The notes: generated by a model not told the origin, from the sequence alone. A DNA stretch of 64,000 nt from Desulfovibrio gilichinskyi (GCF_900177375.1 NZ_FWZU01000005.1:1-64000); one strand, 5' to 3'. Positions 1 to 8,617 are shown, counted from the first letter of the stretch. Numbers and translations are program-made.

Positions 1-60
1 AACACAGACCTGTTCTGAATTTAATTAAGCTATCCTTAACTGAATAAGCATAGGATATAG

Positions 61-98
61 GGCAGGGCGGACATGAATAAGCCGAGTCAGGTCCGGGG
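61..98 (+). repeat. REP-like palindromic repeat, copy 1
   Basis: A 38-bp element reading GGCAGGGCGGACATG at its left end; it matches the reverse complement of positions 4904-4941 at 35 of 38 bases. The core can fold as a stem of about 9 bp (CGGACATGA against TCAGGTCCG, one mismatch) with a 10-nt loop. It is intergenic, 136 nt before the TauE/SafE gene. Size, hairpin and intergenic position resemble REP elements. Nothing else supportable is seen in positions 1-233. Confidence 0.6.
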
Positions 99-233
99 AG
101 TGATATTATCAACATGCATTGATAGTTGTCTGTTAAGCACAAGGCATGATATCAACCGTATAAAGCGTGTAGGTTATTTATATTTTTGATCTTTCAATTA
201 GCTGTACCTAATCTGAAAAGTGAGTCTTAATAT

Positions 234-1175
234 ATGTATTTTCCCGTTGCAGGAATTGAAGTAAATCCTTTTATTCCACCATTGGTGGCTTTTGTTGTTT
301 CTTTTTTTACTTCCATGGGGGGCGTTTCCGGAGCATTTCTGCTGATGCCATTTCAGGTTTCATTTCTCGGTTATACTTCTCCGTCTGTTTCAGCGACAAA
401 TCAGCTTTTCAATATTGTAGCTATCCCGTCAGGAGTTTTACGGTATATTCGCGAAGGGCGCATGGTTTGGCCTTTGACTGTGGTCGTTATTGCGGGAACT
501 TTGCCGGGCGTACTTGTCGGAGCGATCATTCGTGTTAAATGGTTACCTGATCCGGCTGCATTTAAGCTTTTTGCTTCAACAGTATTGCTGTGGATCGGAA
601 TTAAATTAGTTTTAAATATATTCAGAAAAGACAAGAGCCGTAATAAAGATGCCGAAGAAAAGTTTCAGCAACTTGTTAAAGACCACTCCAGTAAAAGTGA
701 GGAAGGTGTAAAGCTTCCGACTGTGCGGGTGCTTAAATTTTCAACGACTCGTGTCAGTTATGAATTTTACGGTGAAGTTTACGACTGCTCGACTATCGGG
801 CTGATGTCGCTATCGTTGATAGTCGGAGTAGTAGGCGGTATTTACGGCATCGGAGGCGGATCAATAATTGCGCCGTTTTTTGTAACTATCTTCGGGCTGC
901 CTGTTTATACCGTAGCCGGTGCCGCTCTTATGGGAACTTTTGTTACTTCGGTGGCTGGGGTAATTTTTTATCAGGCTATTGCGCCTCTTTATCCCAATAT
1001 GGTTATAGCGCCTGATTGGATGCTGGGGATTCTTTTCGGTATCGGCGGGATGGCGGGTATGTATCTTGGCGCACGATGTCAGAAGTTTTTTCCTGCCAAG
1101 AGTATCAAATGGATGCTTGCAGCCGTTATTCTGTTTACAGCCTGTAAATATATTTCTGAGTTCTTTTTGAAGTAA
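234..1175 (+). CDS. TauE/SafE (TSUP) family anion permease
   Basis: A 313-residue polytopic membrane protein. Glycine-rich hydrophobic segments occur in both halves (residues ~13-45 with SMGGVSGAF, and ~190-215 with GVVGGIYGIGGGSI), the internal repeat typical of the TauE/SafE sulfite-exporter family. The halves are joined by a charged cytoplasmic loop at ~130-180. Family members export or import small sulfur-containing or organic anions; in a sulfate reducer sulfite, sulfate or an organosulfonate is plausible, but the substrate cannot be read from sequence. The ATG has only a weak Shine-Dalgarno (TGAG). A ferredoxin-like gene follows after 46 nt in the same direction, so the two may be co-transcribed. 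Confidence 0.85.
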   Translation: MYFPVAGIEVNPFIPPLVAFVVSFFTSMGGVSGAFLLMPFQVSFLGYTSPSVSATNQLFNIVAIPSGVLRYIREGRMVWPLTVVVIAGTLPGVLVGAIIRVKWLPDPAAFKLFASTVLLWIGIKLVLNIFRKDKSRNKDAEEKFQQLVKDHSSKSEEGVKLPTVRVLKFSTTRVSYEFYGEVYDCSTIGLMSLSLIVGVVGGIYGIGGGSIIAPFFVTIFGLPVYTVAGAALMGTFVTSVAGVIFYQAIAPLYPNMVIAPDWMLGILFGIGGMAGMYLGARCQKFFPAKSIKWMLAAVILFTACKYISEFFLK

Positions 1176-1221
1176 CCCGTTGCCGCTTGCTAACCTATAC
1201 GTCTCAAGGTAATTCTTTTTC

Positions 1222-2514
1222 ATGGGACATATCATCGGAAAAGATATTTATCGGCAGTTAGGCCAAAAAGTAGATAACACCACTGTTCGCATGCCTTGGT
1301 CTGAATCCTTGCATGTGCTCCTGAAATCTCTTTACTCACCGGCCCAGGCGGATATTATTGTCCGTATGCCTTATCGCCCTTCAAGTCTTTCCCGCATTGT
1401 AAAACTTACAGGAATTGATCAGAAAAAGCTTCAGCCCATGCTTGAAGATATGTGCTGTAAAGGGCTGATTTGCGATATGTGGGAGAAAGATGAATATCTG
1501 TATATGATCAGCCCGTTTGTGATCGGATTTTTTGAATTTACCATGATGCGTACCGGCGGAAATCTTGATTCCAAAAAGTGGGCGGAGTTATTTCAAAGCT
1601 ATATGTTCGGCGATAGATCTTTTATTGACGCAAATTTCGGTGACGGTCAGCAAATTTCAGTAATGCGCGCATTGCCGCATGAAGAAACTATCCGCGATGT
1701 AGATCACGTTGAAATTCTTGATTATGAAAAAGCTTCAGCTCTGATTGAACAGCAGAATCTGTTTGCAGTCGGGCTATGTTCATGCCGTCATGAAAAAATG
1801 CATCTCGGCAAGCAGGGGTGTGATGTAACTCTTGAGACTTGTACCTCAATGGGCGACGCTGCTCAGTTTTTAATCCGCAATAAGTTTGCCCGTGAGATTT
1901 CGCGCTCTGAAATGGAGGATATTCTGGCCCGTTCTAAAGATATGGGATTCACTCTTTCTACGGATAACGTCAAACATAATGCAGGATTCATCTGTCATTG
2001 CTGCGGATGTTGTTGCAACCTTATGCAGGGGATAAAATTTTCCGGCTATCCGGGAATGCTTGTTTCTTCCTCCTTTATTGCAAAATGTGATCTTGAAGGT
2101 TGCGCTGGTTGCGGGCTTTGCGCCAGCGCATGCCCAATTGATGCGATTACTATGATTGAAAAATCTGACTCTGACTCAGCCTCTTCCTCTAAGATAAAAA
2201 AATATGCTGAAATCAATCAGAAGCTTTGCCTTGGCTGCGGGGTCTGTGCTTTAAAGTGTAAGACCGGAGCGTTGCAAATGGATAAACGTGCACAGAAAGT
2301 TATCCATCCTGAAGACAGTTTTGAGCGTGTAATCCTGCAATCCCTTGAACGTGGAACCCTGCAAAATCTTATTTTTGATAATCCTAACAGTCGCAGTGAA
2401 TCCTTTATGCGCGCCGTCCTTGGAGGTTTTCTTAAACTTTCTCCAGTCAAAAGAGGACTTATGAGTGAAACTTTGCGATCCCGTTTTCTCAACGCCCTCA
2501 GATGTAAAAAATAA
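1222..2514 (+). CDS. 4Fe-4S ferredoxin-domain protein
   Basis: A 430-residue cytoplasmic protein with no membrane segment. The N-terminal ~100 residues resemble a winged-helix fold (SSLSRIVKLTGIDQKKLQPML). A central region has Cys clusters (GLCSCRHE and CHCCGCCC), and the C-terminal part has two 4Fe-4S motifs, CAGCGLCASACP and CLGCGVCALKC. The layout fits a group of sulfate-reducer ferredoxin proteins of unknown role, probably electron transfer. The first ferredoxin cluster is canonical; the second ends in KCKTG rather than KCP. AAGG lies about 9 nt before the ATG. It may be co-transcribed with the upstream permease. No exact function is claimed. Confidence 0.8.
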   Translation: MGHIIGKDIYRQLGQKVDNTTVRMPWSESLHVLLKSLYSPAQADIIVRMPYRPSSLSRIVKLTGIDQKKLQPMLEDMCCKGLICDMWEKDEYLYMISPFVIGFFEFTMMRTGGNLDSKKWAELFQSYMFGDRSFIDANFGDGQQISVMRALPHEETIRDVDHVEILDYEKASALIEQQNLFAVGLCSCRHEKMHLGKQGCDVTLETCTSMGDAAQFLIRNKFAREISRSEMEDILARSKDMGFTLSTDNVKHNAGFICHCCGCCCNLMQGIKFSGYPGMLVSSSFIAKCDLEGCAGCGLCASACPIDAITMIEKSDSDSASSSKIKKYAEINQKLCLGCGVCALKCKTGALQMDKRAQKVIHPEDSFERVILQSLERGTLQNLIFDNPNSRSESFMRAVLGGFLKLSPVKRGLMSETLRSRFLNALRCKK

Positions 2515-2598
2515 ATTTAAAAAAAGTGCGAAAGGCTTTGCTTTTCAACTTTCGATATGCAACATTATGAACTATAGTGAATCTAGTTTTTAAGGTTA

Positions 2599-2618
2599 GA
2601 TGTTCAAAATTGAACATC
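2599..2618. promoter_or_regulatory. Inverted repeat upstream of GAF-gap operon, candidate operator
   Basis: Perfect 8-bp arms GATGTTCA and TGAACATC separated by AAAT, in the 265-nt gap between the ferredoxin gene and the GAF gene, about 160 nt before the latter's start. The short AT-rich stem fits a dimeric repressor site better than a terminator. The cognate regulator is unknown. Confidence 0.4.
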
Positions 2619-2779
2619 ATACTGTTTTTTCTCCAACTCTTTTTCTTTTTTTGAATGCAATGTCTGGCATGCTATGCTAGATTGCTAATAATGAAGTTTG
2701 ACGTGTTTTAAAGATTGAAGCGCCGCACTCTTTTAAGTCGGTCTTTTTTAAGAAATTTAAAACAAGGTAGGTTTGAGAA

Positions 2780-3337
2780 ATGGGTAAAACCAGACTCTAC
2801 AAAGCGATTTATGAGATTACCAGAGCCATTAACTCCAGCTTGGAACCTAAGAAAGTTCTTTCCAGGATAGCCGAAAAGGTTGCCACGGAAATGGAACTGA
2901 AAGGATGTTTCATTCGTTTGCTTGATCGTAGTGGAGAGATCCTCTTAGCGGATGCTTCATACGGCCTAAGTGAAAGATACGAGAAAAAAGGGCCTGTTGA
3001 AGTTTCTAAAAGTCGTATTGATCAGGAAGTTTTGAAGGGCGCAATTTTAAGCATTGCCGATGTTCGTAACGATGATCGTTTCCAGTACCCCGAGGAAGCA
3101 GCAAAAGAAGGACTCGTTTCTTTGGTTGTTCTTCCACTGACTGCTCGCGGTGAAAAGGTTATCGGTGTGCTCAGAGTTTATTCAGCTGAAAAACGTGAGT
3201 TTTCAGACGATGAACTTGATTTCCTTAGATGCGTTGCAGATCTTTCAGGGCTTGCTTTGGAAAATGCGCGTATGTTCCATGCACTCAAGAGAGCAAGCGA
3301 ACTCGCTAACGATTACATCTACCGGGTCGACGACTGA
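2780..3337 (+). CDS. GAF domain protein
   Basis: A 185-residue soluble protein that is essentially one GAF domain (residues ~20-165). Typical segments are [58 protein letters not shown] and the closing helix [17 protein letters not shown]. No output domain is present, so it is a stand-alone small-molecule or redox sensor or adaptor. It ends 26 nt before the glyceraldehyde-3-phosphate dehydrogenase gene and is very likely co-transcribed with it, suggesting a link to central carbon flux. AAGGTAGG lies 6-13 nt before the ATG. The ligand is unknown. Confidence 0.85.
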   Translation: MGKTRLYKAIYEITRAINSSLEPKKVLSRIAEKVATEMELKGCFIRLLDRSGEILLADASYGLSERYEKKGPVEVSKSRIDQEVLKGAILSIADVRNDDRFQYPEEAAKEGLVSLVVLPLTARGEKVIGVLRVYSAEKREFSDDELDFLRCVADLSGLALENARMFHALKRASELANDYIYRVDD

Positions 3338-3363
3338 TCCGTTCCTTTTATGAGGATATTGAT

Positions 3364-4383
3364 ATGAGTAAAGTAAAAGTAGGTATTAATGGATTCGGAC
3401 GAATTGGTCGTCAGGTTCTTAAAACCATTTGGGAAAGGCATCGGGATACTATCGAAGTTGTTGCAGTAAACGACCTTTTCGATATTAAAACAAATGCACT
3501 TCTTTGTTCCAGAGATACAAATTACGGTAAATTTCCGCCTGAAATCACTGTTGATGGTAACATCATGCAGGTTGGTGACGATTTTACCATTAAGAACTTT
3601 GCAGAACGTGATCCTCGCAAAATCCCTTGGGGAGAATGCGGCGTAGATGTTGTTATTGAGTGTACCGGTATTTTCAGAACCGGAGAAAAAGCCGCTCAGC
3701 ATCTGGAAGGCGGAGCAAAGAAAGTTATTATTTCCGCTCCGGCATCCGGAGAAGATATCACAGTCGTTATGGGCGTTAACCATAAAGACTATGATCCTGC
3801 CAAACATAATATTATTTCAAATGCATCTTGTACAACCAACTGCCTTGCACCGATTGTAAAAGTTATGCATGAAAAGTTCGGTATTGAAAAAGGTGTTATG
3901 ACCACCGTTCATGCCTACACAAATGACCAGCGTATTCTTGACCAGCCGCATAAGGACCTTAGACGTGCCCGCGCCGCTGCATGTAATATGATTCCTACCT
4001 CCACAGGAGCAGCTAAGGCTGTTGCTTTGGTTATTCCTGCAATGAAAGGCAAGTTTGAAGGGTACTCCGTACGTGTTCCTATCCCTACAGTTTCTCTTGT
4101 AGACTTTGTTGCAGTGTTGCAGAAAGACACTACAACTGAAGAGCTTAAAGCTGTGCTTAAGAGTGCTTCTGAAGGCGAACTTAAAGGAATTCTCGGATAT
4201 TCCGAAGAACCGCTTGTTTCTTCTGATTACCTTGCTGACCCACGCTCCAGTATTGTGGAAGCTGATTTCACAGTTGTTCAGGGCGGAAACCTTGCTAAAG
4301 TATACGCATGGTACGACAACGAGTGGGGTTACTCCTGCCGCGTTGCAGACCTGATTGATTACATAGCTAAGTGCGGACTGTAA
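3364..4383 (+). CDS. gap: Glyceraldehyde-3-phosphate dehydrogenase, type I
   Basis: A 339-residue full-length phosphorylating GAPDH. The NAD-binding start [10 protein letters not shown] is followed by VAVNDLFD, whose Asp after Asn is typical of NAD preference. The catalytic segment [12 protein letters not shown] carries the nucleophile Cys156. HAYTNDQ, TGAAKAV and the terminal [12 protein letters not shown] are all present. It catalyses oxidation of glyceraldehyde 3-phosphate to 1,3-bisphosphoglycerate in glycolysis, or the reverse in gluconeogenesis. It follows the GAF gene closely and is closed by a strong terminator at 4418-4451. No pgk or tpi is adjacent. Confidence 0.97.
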   Translation: MSKVKVGINGFGRIGRQVLKTIWERHRDTIEVVAVNDLFDIKTNALLCSRDTNYGKFPPEITVDGNIMQVGDDFTIKNFAERDPRKIPWGECGVDVVIECTGIFRTGEKAAQHLEGGAKKVIISAPASGEDITVVMGVNHKDYDPAKHNIISNASCTTNCLAPIVKVMHEKFGIEKGVMTTVHAYTNDQRILDQPHKDLRRARAAACNMIPTSTGAAKAVALVIPAMKGKFEGYSVRVPIPTVSLVDFVAVLQKDTTTEELKAVLKSASEGELKGILGYSEEPLVSSDYLADPRSSIVEADFTVVQGGNLAKVYAWYDNEWGYSCRVADLIDYIAKCGL

Positions 4384-4417
4384 AAAGTAAGTACTGCTAA
4401 GTTAAGCTTATTAAAAA

Positions 4418-4451
4418 ATCCCGTTGAAGTTCGCTTCAACGGGATTTTTTT
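4418..4451. terminator. Bidirectional intrinsic terminator, gap / small membrane protein
   Basis: A 12-bp perfect stem (ATCCCGTTGAAG, 4418-4429, with 4434-4445), TTCG tetraloop and a T run at 4446-4451; an A run at 4413-4418 serves the opposite strand. It sits between two convergent genes. Confidence 0.9.
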
Positions 4452-4466
4452 GTTTTATATTCCTGC

Positions 4467-4787
4467 TTACAATCCTAACTTAAATCCCACTAACCCCACA
4501 ATACTACCCAATATAGCAGACATCACTAATATTATAGGCACTGACTTTTTATCATTCTCCATTACCAGTATTGCTATCGGCAACGCAAAAAGTACCGCAA
4601 CGACAAGCCCGTTCAGCCAGCTTGTCAGTCCGAACATACTTGTATTCGGAATGACAAGACCTAGAACGACCCACTGAGCAAAAGCTGAACATATTGAAAA
4701 TTTACTAAGCTTTTGTTTAATCATCGGGACAATATCAATTATTCCAGCGGCGCATCCTATCAGCAGTGCGATTAAAATTTCATTCAT
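4467..4787 (-). CDS. Small membrane protein, unknown function
   Basis: A 106-residue very hydrophobic protein with about four membrane segments (ILIALLIGCAAGIID; FAQWVVLGLVI; LVVAVLFALPIAILV; IILVMSAILGSIVGLVGF). No known catalytic motif is seen. The start at 4787 is preferred because AGGATC lies about 4 nt before it; an in-frame ATG five codons upstream would place that ribosome-binding site inside the gene. It converges on gap and shares its terminator. I do not recognise the family with confidence. Confidence 0.7.
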   Translation of the reverse strand: MNEILIALLIGCAAGIIDIVPMIKQKLSKFSICSAFAQWVVLGLVIPNTSMFGLTSWLNGLVVAVLFALPIAILVMENDKKSVPIILVMSAILGSIVGLVGFKLGL

Positions 4788-4903
4788 AAAGATCCTATGC
4801 ATACTCAGTTAATATTACGTTTAACAGTATAGAATTGATTGCTTTTACTGAGTGATTAATATTTATTTTTATAAATTAAAAGAATTTTTGCCAAAACACC
4901 ATC

Positions 4904-4941
4904 ACCCGGACATGAGTCGGCTTATTCATGTCCGCCCTGCC
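4904..4941 (-). repeat. REP-like palindromic repeat, copy 2 (inverted)
   Basis: Reverse-complement copy of the element at 61-98, with 35 of 38 bases identical. Here the hairpin is perfect: CGGACATGA pairs with TCATGTCCG over 9 bp around a 10-nt loop. It is intergenic, 63 nt before the 539-residue orphan gene. Confidence 0.65.
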
Positions 4942-5004
4942 AGTTACTTTCCTGTTTCAACAGTGGTTTTATTAATATTTAACATGTTAACAGGAGAGTA
5001 ACGG

Positions 5005-6624
5005 ATGCCTAAAATTTCAGCAGGTGGTATGGGTAAATTTTCAGCTAAGCAGGGGCGAAGTGATATTCTGGGACCGGATGGCAGATCAAGCCGTGTCAGT
5101 CCTGAGGTTGAGTTGTTGCTTAGCAGGAAGGACATAGCTCCTGAGCTTATAAGGCGTGCTCATGACCGGCAGGATGAAGAACGGGACCTGCGTGTGCTGG
5201 AAGCTTATAATTCCTTTGAGACGGGATTACAGGAGATTCTAAATTCACCGAAAACAGGTGTTATGCAGCAACAGGCAGATGCTGCGCAAAACGCAACTAA
5301 TGAAGTGAATGACTATTTCTCAGAAGAAGGCGGAAAGTTGCTTGATAAACTTCCAGATGACGAAGCACGCTCAAGGCTGACAGCTCTTTTGAATTCCCGA
5401 AGGAAAACAGCGATTAACCTTGTTGCTCAGCATCAAAGCCAGGAATATCAGAACTGGAAGGATAAAACCGCGCGCGATACCATTGACTCCGTGCTTAAAT
5501 CAGTAAACCTCAGTCCTGATTTTGCCACCCTTGCGCATGGCGAACATCTTTTGGAAGGTGCGGTTTTGAGACTTTATCGTGGCAGTGATCCCGAAGTTCT
5601 GAATCATCGTTTAAGCAGTGCAAAGCAGGCGATGTTTGCCGGAGCAATTGAATCTATCGGGTCCAAAGACCCCATCTCGGCTTTAATAGTAGCAAGTAGC
5701 TGGCAAGACCGTTTTTCAGAGGAAGCTTATGCACAGCTTGTGGAAAAACTTAAACCGTTAGCTTGGAATCAGAATCTTAAGCAGGAATATGCGTCGTTAA
5801 GGGGATTATCTGACGAAGAAGTCGCCGCAAATATTGAAGATATTGTTGATCCTGCAATGCAGCAGGAATTGGTGGAAATGCTCCGCGCGGATAAGTTTCA
5901 GCAAGAAGCAACGGCTAAGAAGGCAAAAGATGCAAGGCTGAGCATATTAAATCGGAATCTATTTCAGCAATACAGTGATGGAAGCTTAACTCCTGAAGTT
6001 ATAACCGATTCGGGGCTGCCTGTGCAATTCAGGCAACTATGGCGGCGTGTTATTGAACGTGAAGATACATCTGGAGAAGATGGCCCGTTTATAGCCGTTG
6101 TTGACGGTATTACTTCCCATACAATAACCGCTGAATACCAAATATATTCACTGATGGCTGTAGGGCTTGGAGCAGGTGATGCCGCCATGCTCGCAACGTT
6201 GTTCGGGGTTAGGGATAATCCACAGGCAAAGCTCATTATGAATTGCCTCAAAGATCTTGCGGAGGCGAACCAACAGGCCGGCGGTGAAGTAGAAGATTAC
6301 GCTACGGCTATTCGTGATCTGCTTAATCGTATTCTGTATCTTTTACAGAAGGGTGAAGTCTTTAGTATTACGGCAATTCGTAATGAGGTTAGCGACGATT
6401 ATTTTGGTAAGGATCAGCAGTTGTCTAGAGAGTCTGATTCCCCGGCAACTGATTGTGTTAAAAGCGAAAAACCGCAAACTGACGAAGACGAAGGTTTGAA
6501 AAGTAGAACTGATGCCGATGAAACTGATGAGTGCGGGATAAATGACGATGTCTTTGAAAAAAGCGAAGGAAGTAAACCAGACTTGAACGGTGATGAAGCT
6601 GATAAAATTAAAACCGAAGCGTAA
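5005..6624 (+). CDS. Hypothetical protein, helical, possibly phage-virion-like
   Basis: A 539-residue soluble, strongly helical, acidic protein without signal peptide or membrane segment. The Gly/Lys-rich start (KISAGGMGKFSAKQGR) is followed by long amphipathic helices rich in Gln, Ala and Glu (residues ~40-330), a less polar region ~345-450, and a low-complexity Asp/Glu/Lys tail ~470-539. The layout recalls internal virion or tail proteins of some podophages, and also some type III secretion gatekeepers, but no diagnostic motif was found and no phage or secretion genes are adjacent. The ATG lies 10 nt after ACAGGAGAG, a good ribosome-binding site. It is monocistronic with its own terminator. 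Function unknown. Confidence 0.65.
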   Translation: MPKISAGGMGKFSAKQGRSDILGPDGRSSRVSPEVELLLSRKDIAPELIRRAHDRQDEERDLRVLEAYNSFETGLQEILNSPKTGVMQQQADAAQNATNEVNDYFSEEGGKLLDKLPDDEARSRLTALLNSRRKTAINLVAQHQSQEYQNWKDKTARDTIDSVLKSVNLSPDFATLAHGEHLLEGAVLRLYRGSDPEVLNHRLSSAKQAMFAGAIESIGSKDPISALIVASSWQDRFSEEAYAQLVEKLKPLAWNQNLKQEYASLRGLSDEEVAANIEDIVDPAMQQELVEMLRADKFQQEATAKKAKDARLSILNRNLFQQYSDGSLTPEVITDSGLPVQFRQLWRRVIEREDTSGEDGPFIAVVDGITSHTITAEYQIYSLMAVGLGAGDAAMLATLFGVRDNPQAKLIMNCLKDLAEANQQAGGEVEDYATAIRDLLNRILYLLQKGEVFSITAIRNEVSDDYFGKDQQLSRESDSPATDCVKSEKPQTDEDEGLKSRTDADETDECGINDDVFEKSEGSKPDLNGDEADKIKTEA

Positions 6625-6629
6625 ATAAT

Positions 6630-6660
6630 AAAAGAGCACCTCTTTACGGGGTGCTCTTTT
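6630..6660 (+). terminator. Intrinsic terminator after orphan gene
   Basis: Perfect 11-bp stem AAAAGAGCACC (6630-6640) with GGTGCTCTTTT (6650-6660), 9-nt loop, and T residues within the 3' arm. Confidence 0.85.
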
Positions 6661-6728
6661 CAAAACTGCCTGTACGAAGTAATGTGAAGATGATTCTACA
6701 TTCATTCATAGGTAAATAAGGAGCTGTC

Positions 6729-6785
6729 ATGCACCGAAAATTTAGCGCATTTATCAGTGTGCGCGAAGACATGCTTGCGCAATAG
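6729..6785 (+). CDS. Candidate 18-residue small ORF
   Basis: The sequence AAGGAG (6718-6723) stands exactly 5 nt before an ATG that opens 18 codons, giving a short basic peptide starting MHRKFSAF and ending at TAG. The Shine-Dalgarno is better than most in the window. Its end lies 12 nt from the end of the convergent AhpF-like gene. No promoter was identified and a tiny ORF can arise by chance, so this is only a candidate. Confidence 0.25.
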   Translation: MHRKFSAFISVREDMLAQ

Positions 6786-6797
6786 CTTTAAAAATAT

Positions 6798-8468
6798 TTA
6801 CCAAATATGTTTAACAGGTTCGCTCTCATCAGTATAAATGCGGCTGAAGTCTTCAAATGCCGCTAAAGCAGCAGTTGCTCCCTGTCCTGTCGCTGTAATA
6901 ATCTGACGGACTCCACCTGTTACATCTCCAGCAGCGTAAACTCTTTCAAGGTTAGTGCGCTGAGAACTGTCTACTTCTATGAATCCGTCATCGCGAAGTT
7001 TAACACCTAATTTCTGTGCGAGAACAGTATTCGGAGTTTGTCCTATTGCAACGAAAACGCCGTCTGCTTCTTTCTCAAATACAGAGCCGTCTTTTGTGTT
7101 TTTAATTTTTGCTCCAACAACGTGATCCTCTCCGAGTACTTCAGTGATGACGCAATTCCATAAAATTTCAATTCCTTCCTTTTTTACAGCATCCTTTAGC
7201 ACTTTTTCGCCTCTGAAAGAGTCTCCGCGATGGACTATGGTTACTTCGGCATCGAGATTTTTCAGGTGGAGAGCGTCCGTCAGGGCTGTATTTCCTCCGC
7301 CGACAATGAGAATTTTTCCGCCGCGATAAAAATTGCCGTCACACATGGCACAATAGCTGACTCCATGCCCGTAGAATTTGCTTTCACCGGGTACTTCAAG
7401 CATGCGTACTTTTACCCCGGTTGCGAGCATGATACCTTTAGCGTGGTAAGTTATTTTGTCAGTTACAATTTTAATAAGTTCTCCGTATTCAATATCCAAA
7501 ATTTCAACAAATTGTCTTATTTCAGCATATTCACGTGCATGGGCACTGAGTATTTCAACAAGGTCTAACCCTTGAATACGCGCAAATCCGGGATAGTTTT
7601 CGACTTTTGGAGTTAAGGCGATTTGTCCGCCTACGCCTTGTTTATCAATGATTACGCAATCTAAACCGCTTCTCTTAGCGTATATCCCTGCACTCATTCC
7701 TGCCGGACCGGAACCTATAATTACCAAATCAATGTAGACTTCATCCTTTTCCTGCTTCGATTCGTTCCCATTTTCGCGTTGTTCTTTAAGTATGTCATCC
7801 AGTGGTTTAAGGAAAAGCAGCTGAGTCATAAATTTTTCTTCGGCTTCAAGGCCTATGAAAGAAATTTTGTTATTAAAATCAGTGTGCGGCACTGATCCTA
7901 CTTTGTGTTTTTCAGCTAAATCAGTGTTTTCCATGGTCGATATGCACCATGCAGATATTTTATCAGGTTTGGCTACAGCGGCTTTAAATGCGTTTATGGC
8001 TTGTCCGGGGCAGTAGGGGCAAGCAGGGCTGGTAAATACTTTAATCTGTCGGTCAGAATCCAGCTTGGCCAGAATTTCTTTTGTACTGTCTGAAGCAGCA
8101 GACGGCCCTAGCGAAGCAAGGTGCAGTGATTCAATAAGGGCCCTGCCCTCTTCACCGGCGGGGGCTCCTAAAAATCTGATATCATATAATTCTGGGGATA
8201 TCAGGACTGTCGGAGTTGTATCCACGCTCCGCTTGCGAGCCATGTCAGAATCCAGTGAATATTCATGCAGTTCAATCTTATCCGTAAAAACATCGAGAGC
8301 ACGGCACAGATCAAGAGTAAACTTGTTGTAGTCGTCATGAAGCCCTTTTTTAGTGTAAACTTCAATTGAAACAACTTTATCAAATTCGGAAAATAATTTT
8401 TCCAAATAATCACGGCTTTCTTTGGGAATATAATTACGGTATTTTTCTTCTGTTGTAAGCGCACTCAT
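6798..8468 (-). CDS. AhpF/TrxB-like disulfide reductase with N-terminal thioredoxin folds
   Basis: A 556-residue flavoprotein. Residues ~20-225 form a tandem thioredoxin-fold domain with redox pair Cys150-Pro-Tyr-Cys153 and a following cis-Pro (SVPHT). Residues ~245-550 form a thioredoxin-reductase-type module: FAD motif GSGPAG at 252, redox CAMC (Cys373, Cys376), pyridine-nucleotide motif GGGNTA, and GDVTGG near the end. This arrangement matches AhpF, which passes electrons from NAD(P)H through the N-terminal CxxC to a peroxiredoxin. No ahpC is adjacent, so the partner must be encoded elsewhere. A 9-bp inverted repeat lies upstream at 8561-8586. Cytoplasmic, oxidative-stress or thiol-homeostasis role inferred. 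Confidence 0.88.
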   Translation of the reverse strand: MSALTTEEKYRNYIPKESRDYLEKLFSEFDKVVSIEVYTKKGLHDDYNKFTLDLCRALDVFTDKIELHEYSLDSDMARKRSVDTTPTVLISPELYDIRFLGAPAGEEGRALIESLHLASLGPSAASDSTKEILAKLDSDRQIKVFTSPACPYCPGQAINAFKAAVAKPDKISAWCISTMENTDLAEKHKVGSVPHTDFNNKISFIGLEAEEKFMTQLLFLKPLDDILKEQRENGNESKQEKDEVYIDLVIIGSGPAGMSAGIYAKRSGLDCVIIDKQGVGGQIALTPKVENYPGFARIQGLDLVEILSAHAREYAEIRQFVEILDIEYGELIKIVTDKITYHAKGIMLATGVKVRMLEVPGESKFYGHGVSYCAMCDGNFYRGGKILIVGGGNTALTDALHLKNLDAEVTIVHRGDSFRGEKVLKDAVKKEGIEILWNCVITEVLGEDHVVGAKIKNTKDGSVFEKEADGVFVAIGQTPNTVLAQKLGVKLRDDGFIEVDSSQRTNLERVYAAGDVTGGVRQIITATGQGATAALAAFEDFSRIYTDESEPVKHIW

Positions 8469-8560
8469 ATTAATCTCCTGTTACTTTAAACTATATTAAC
8501 CCATTGAATCGGTTTCTGAAAGAGCTAATCAATGAATTCTGGGCAAGTAGTAGCTTGGGA

Positions 8561-8586
8561 TTATTAACAGGAATAATTGTTAATAA
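8561..8586. promoter_or_regulatory. Inverted repeat upstream of AhpF-like gene, candidate operator
   Basis: Perfect arms TTATTAACA (8561-8569) and TGTTAATAA (8578-8586) with an 8-nt spacer, about 93-118 nt upstream of the start of the reductase on the minus strand. Form and position fit a repressor or activator site. It is not a clear PerR or OxyR box. Confidence 0.35.
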
Positions 8587-8617
8587 GAAGTATAAACATT
8601 AAAAAATTTTATACTTT

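Noticed and set aside
2660-2690. Possible sigma-54 promoter TGGCATGCTATGC before the GAF gene
   Set aside because: GG and GC are 8 nt apart instead of 10.
61-4941. A 4.8-kb composite transposon bounded by inverted repeats
   Set aside because: No transposase or target-site duplication is seen and the interval holds core genes such as gap; the repeats look like REP elements.
5005-6624. Prophage region
   Set aside because: One phage-like-looking protein without integrase, capsid, terminase or tail genes nearby does not support a prophage.
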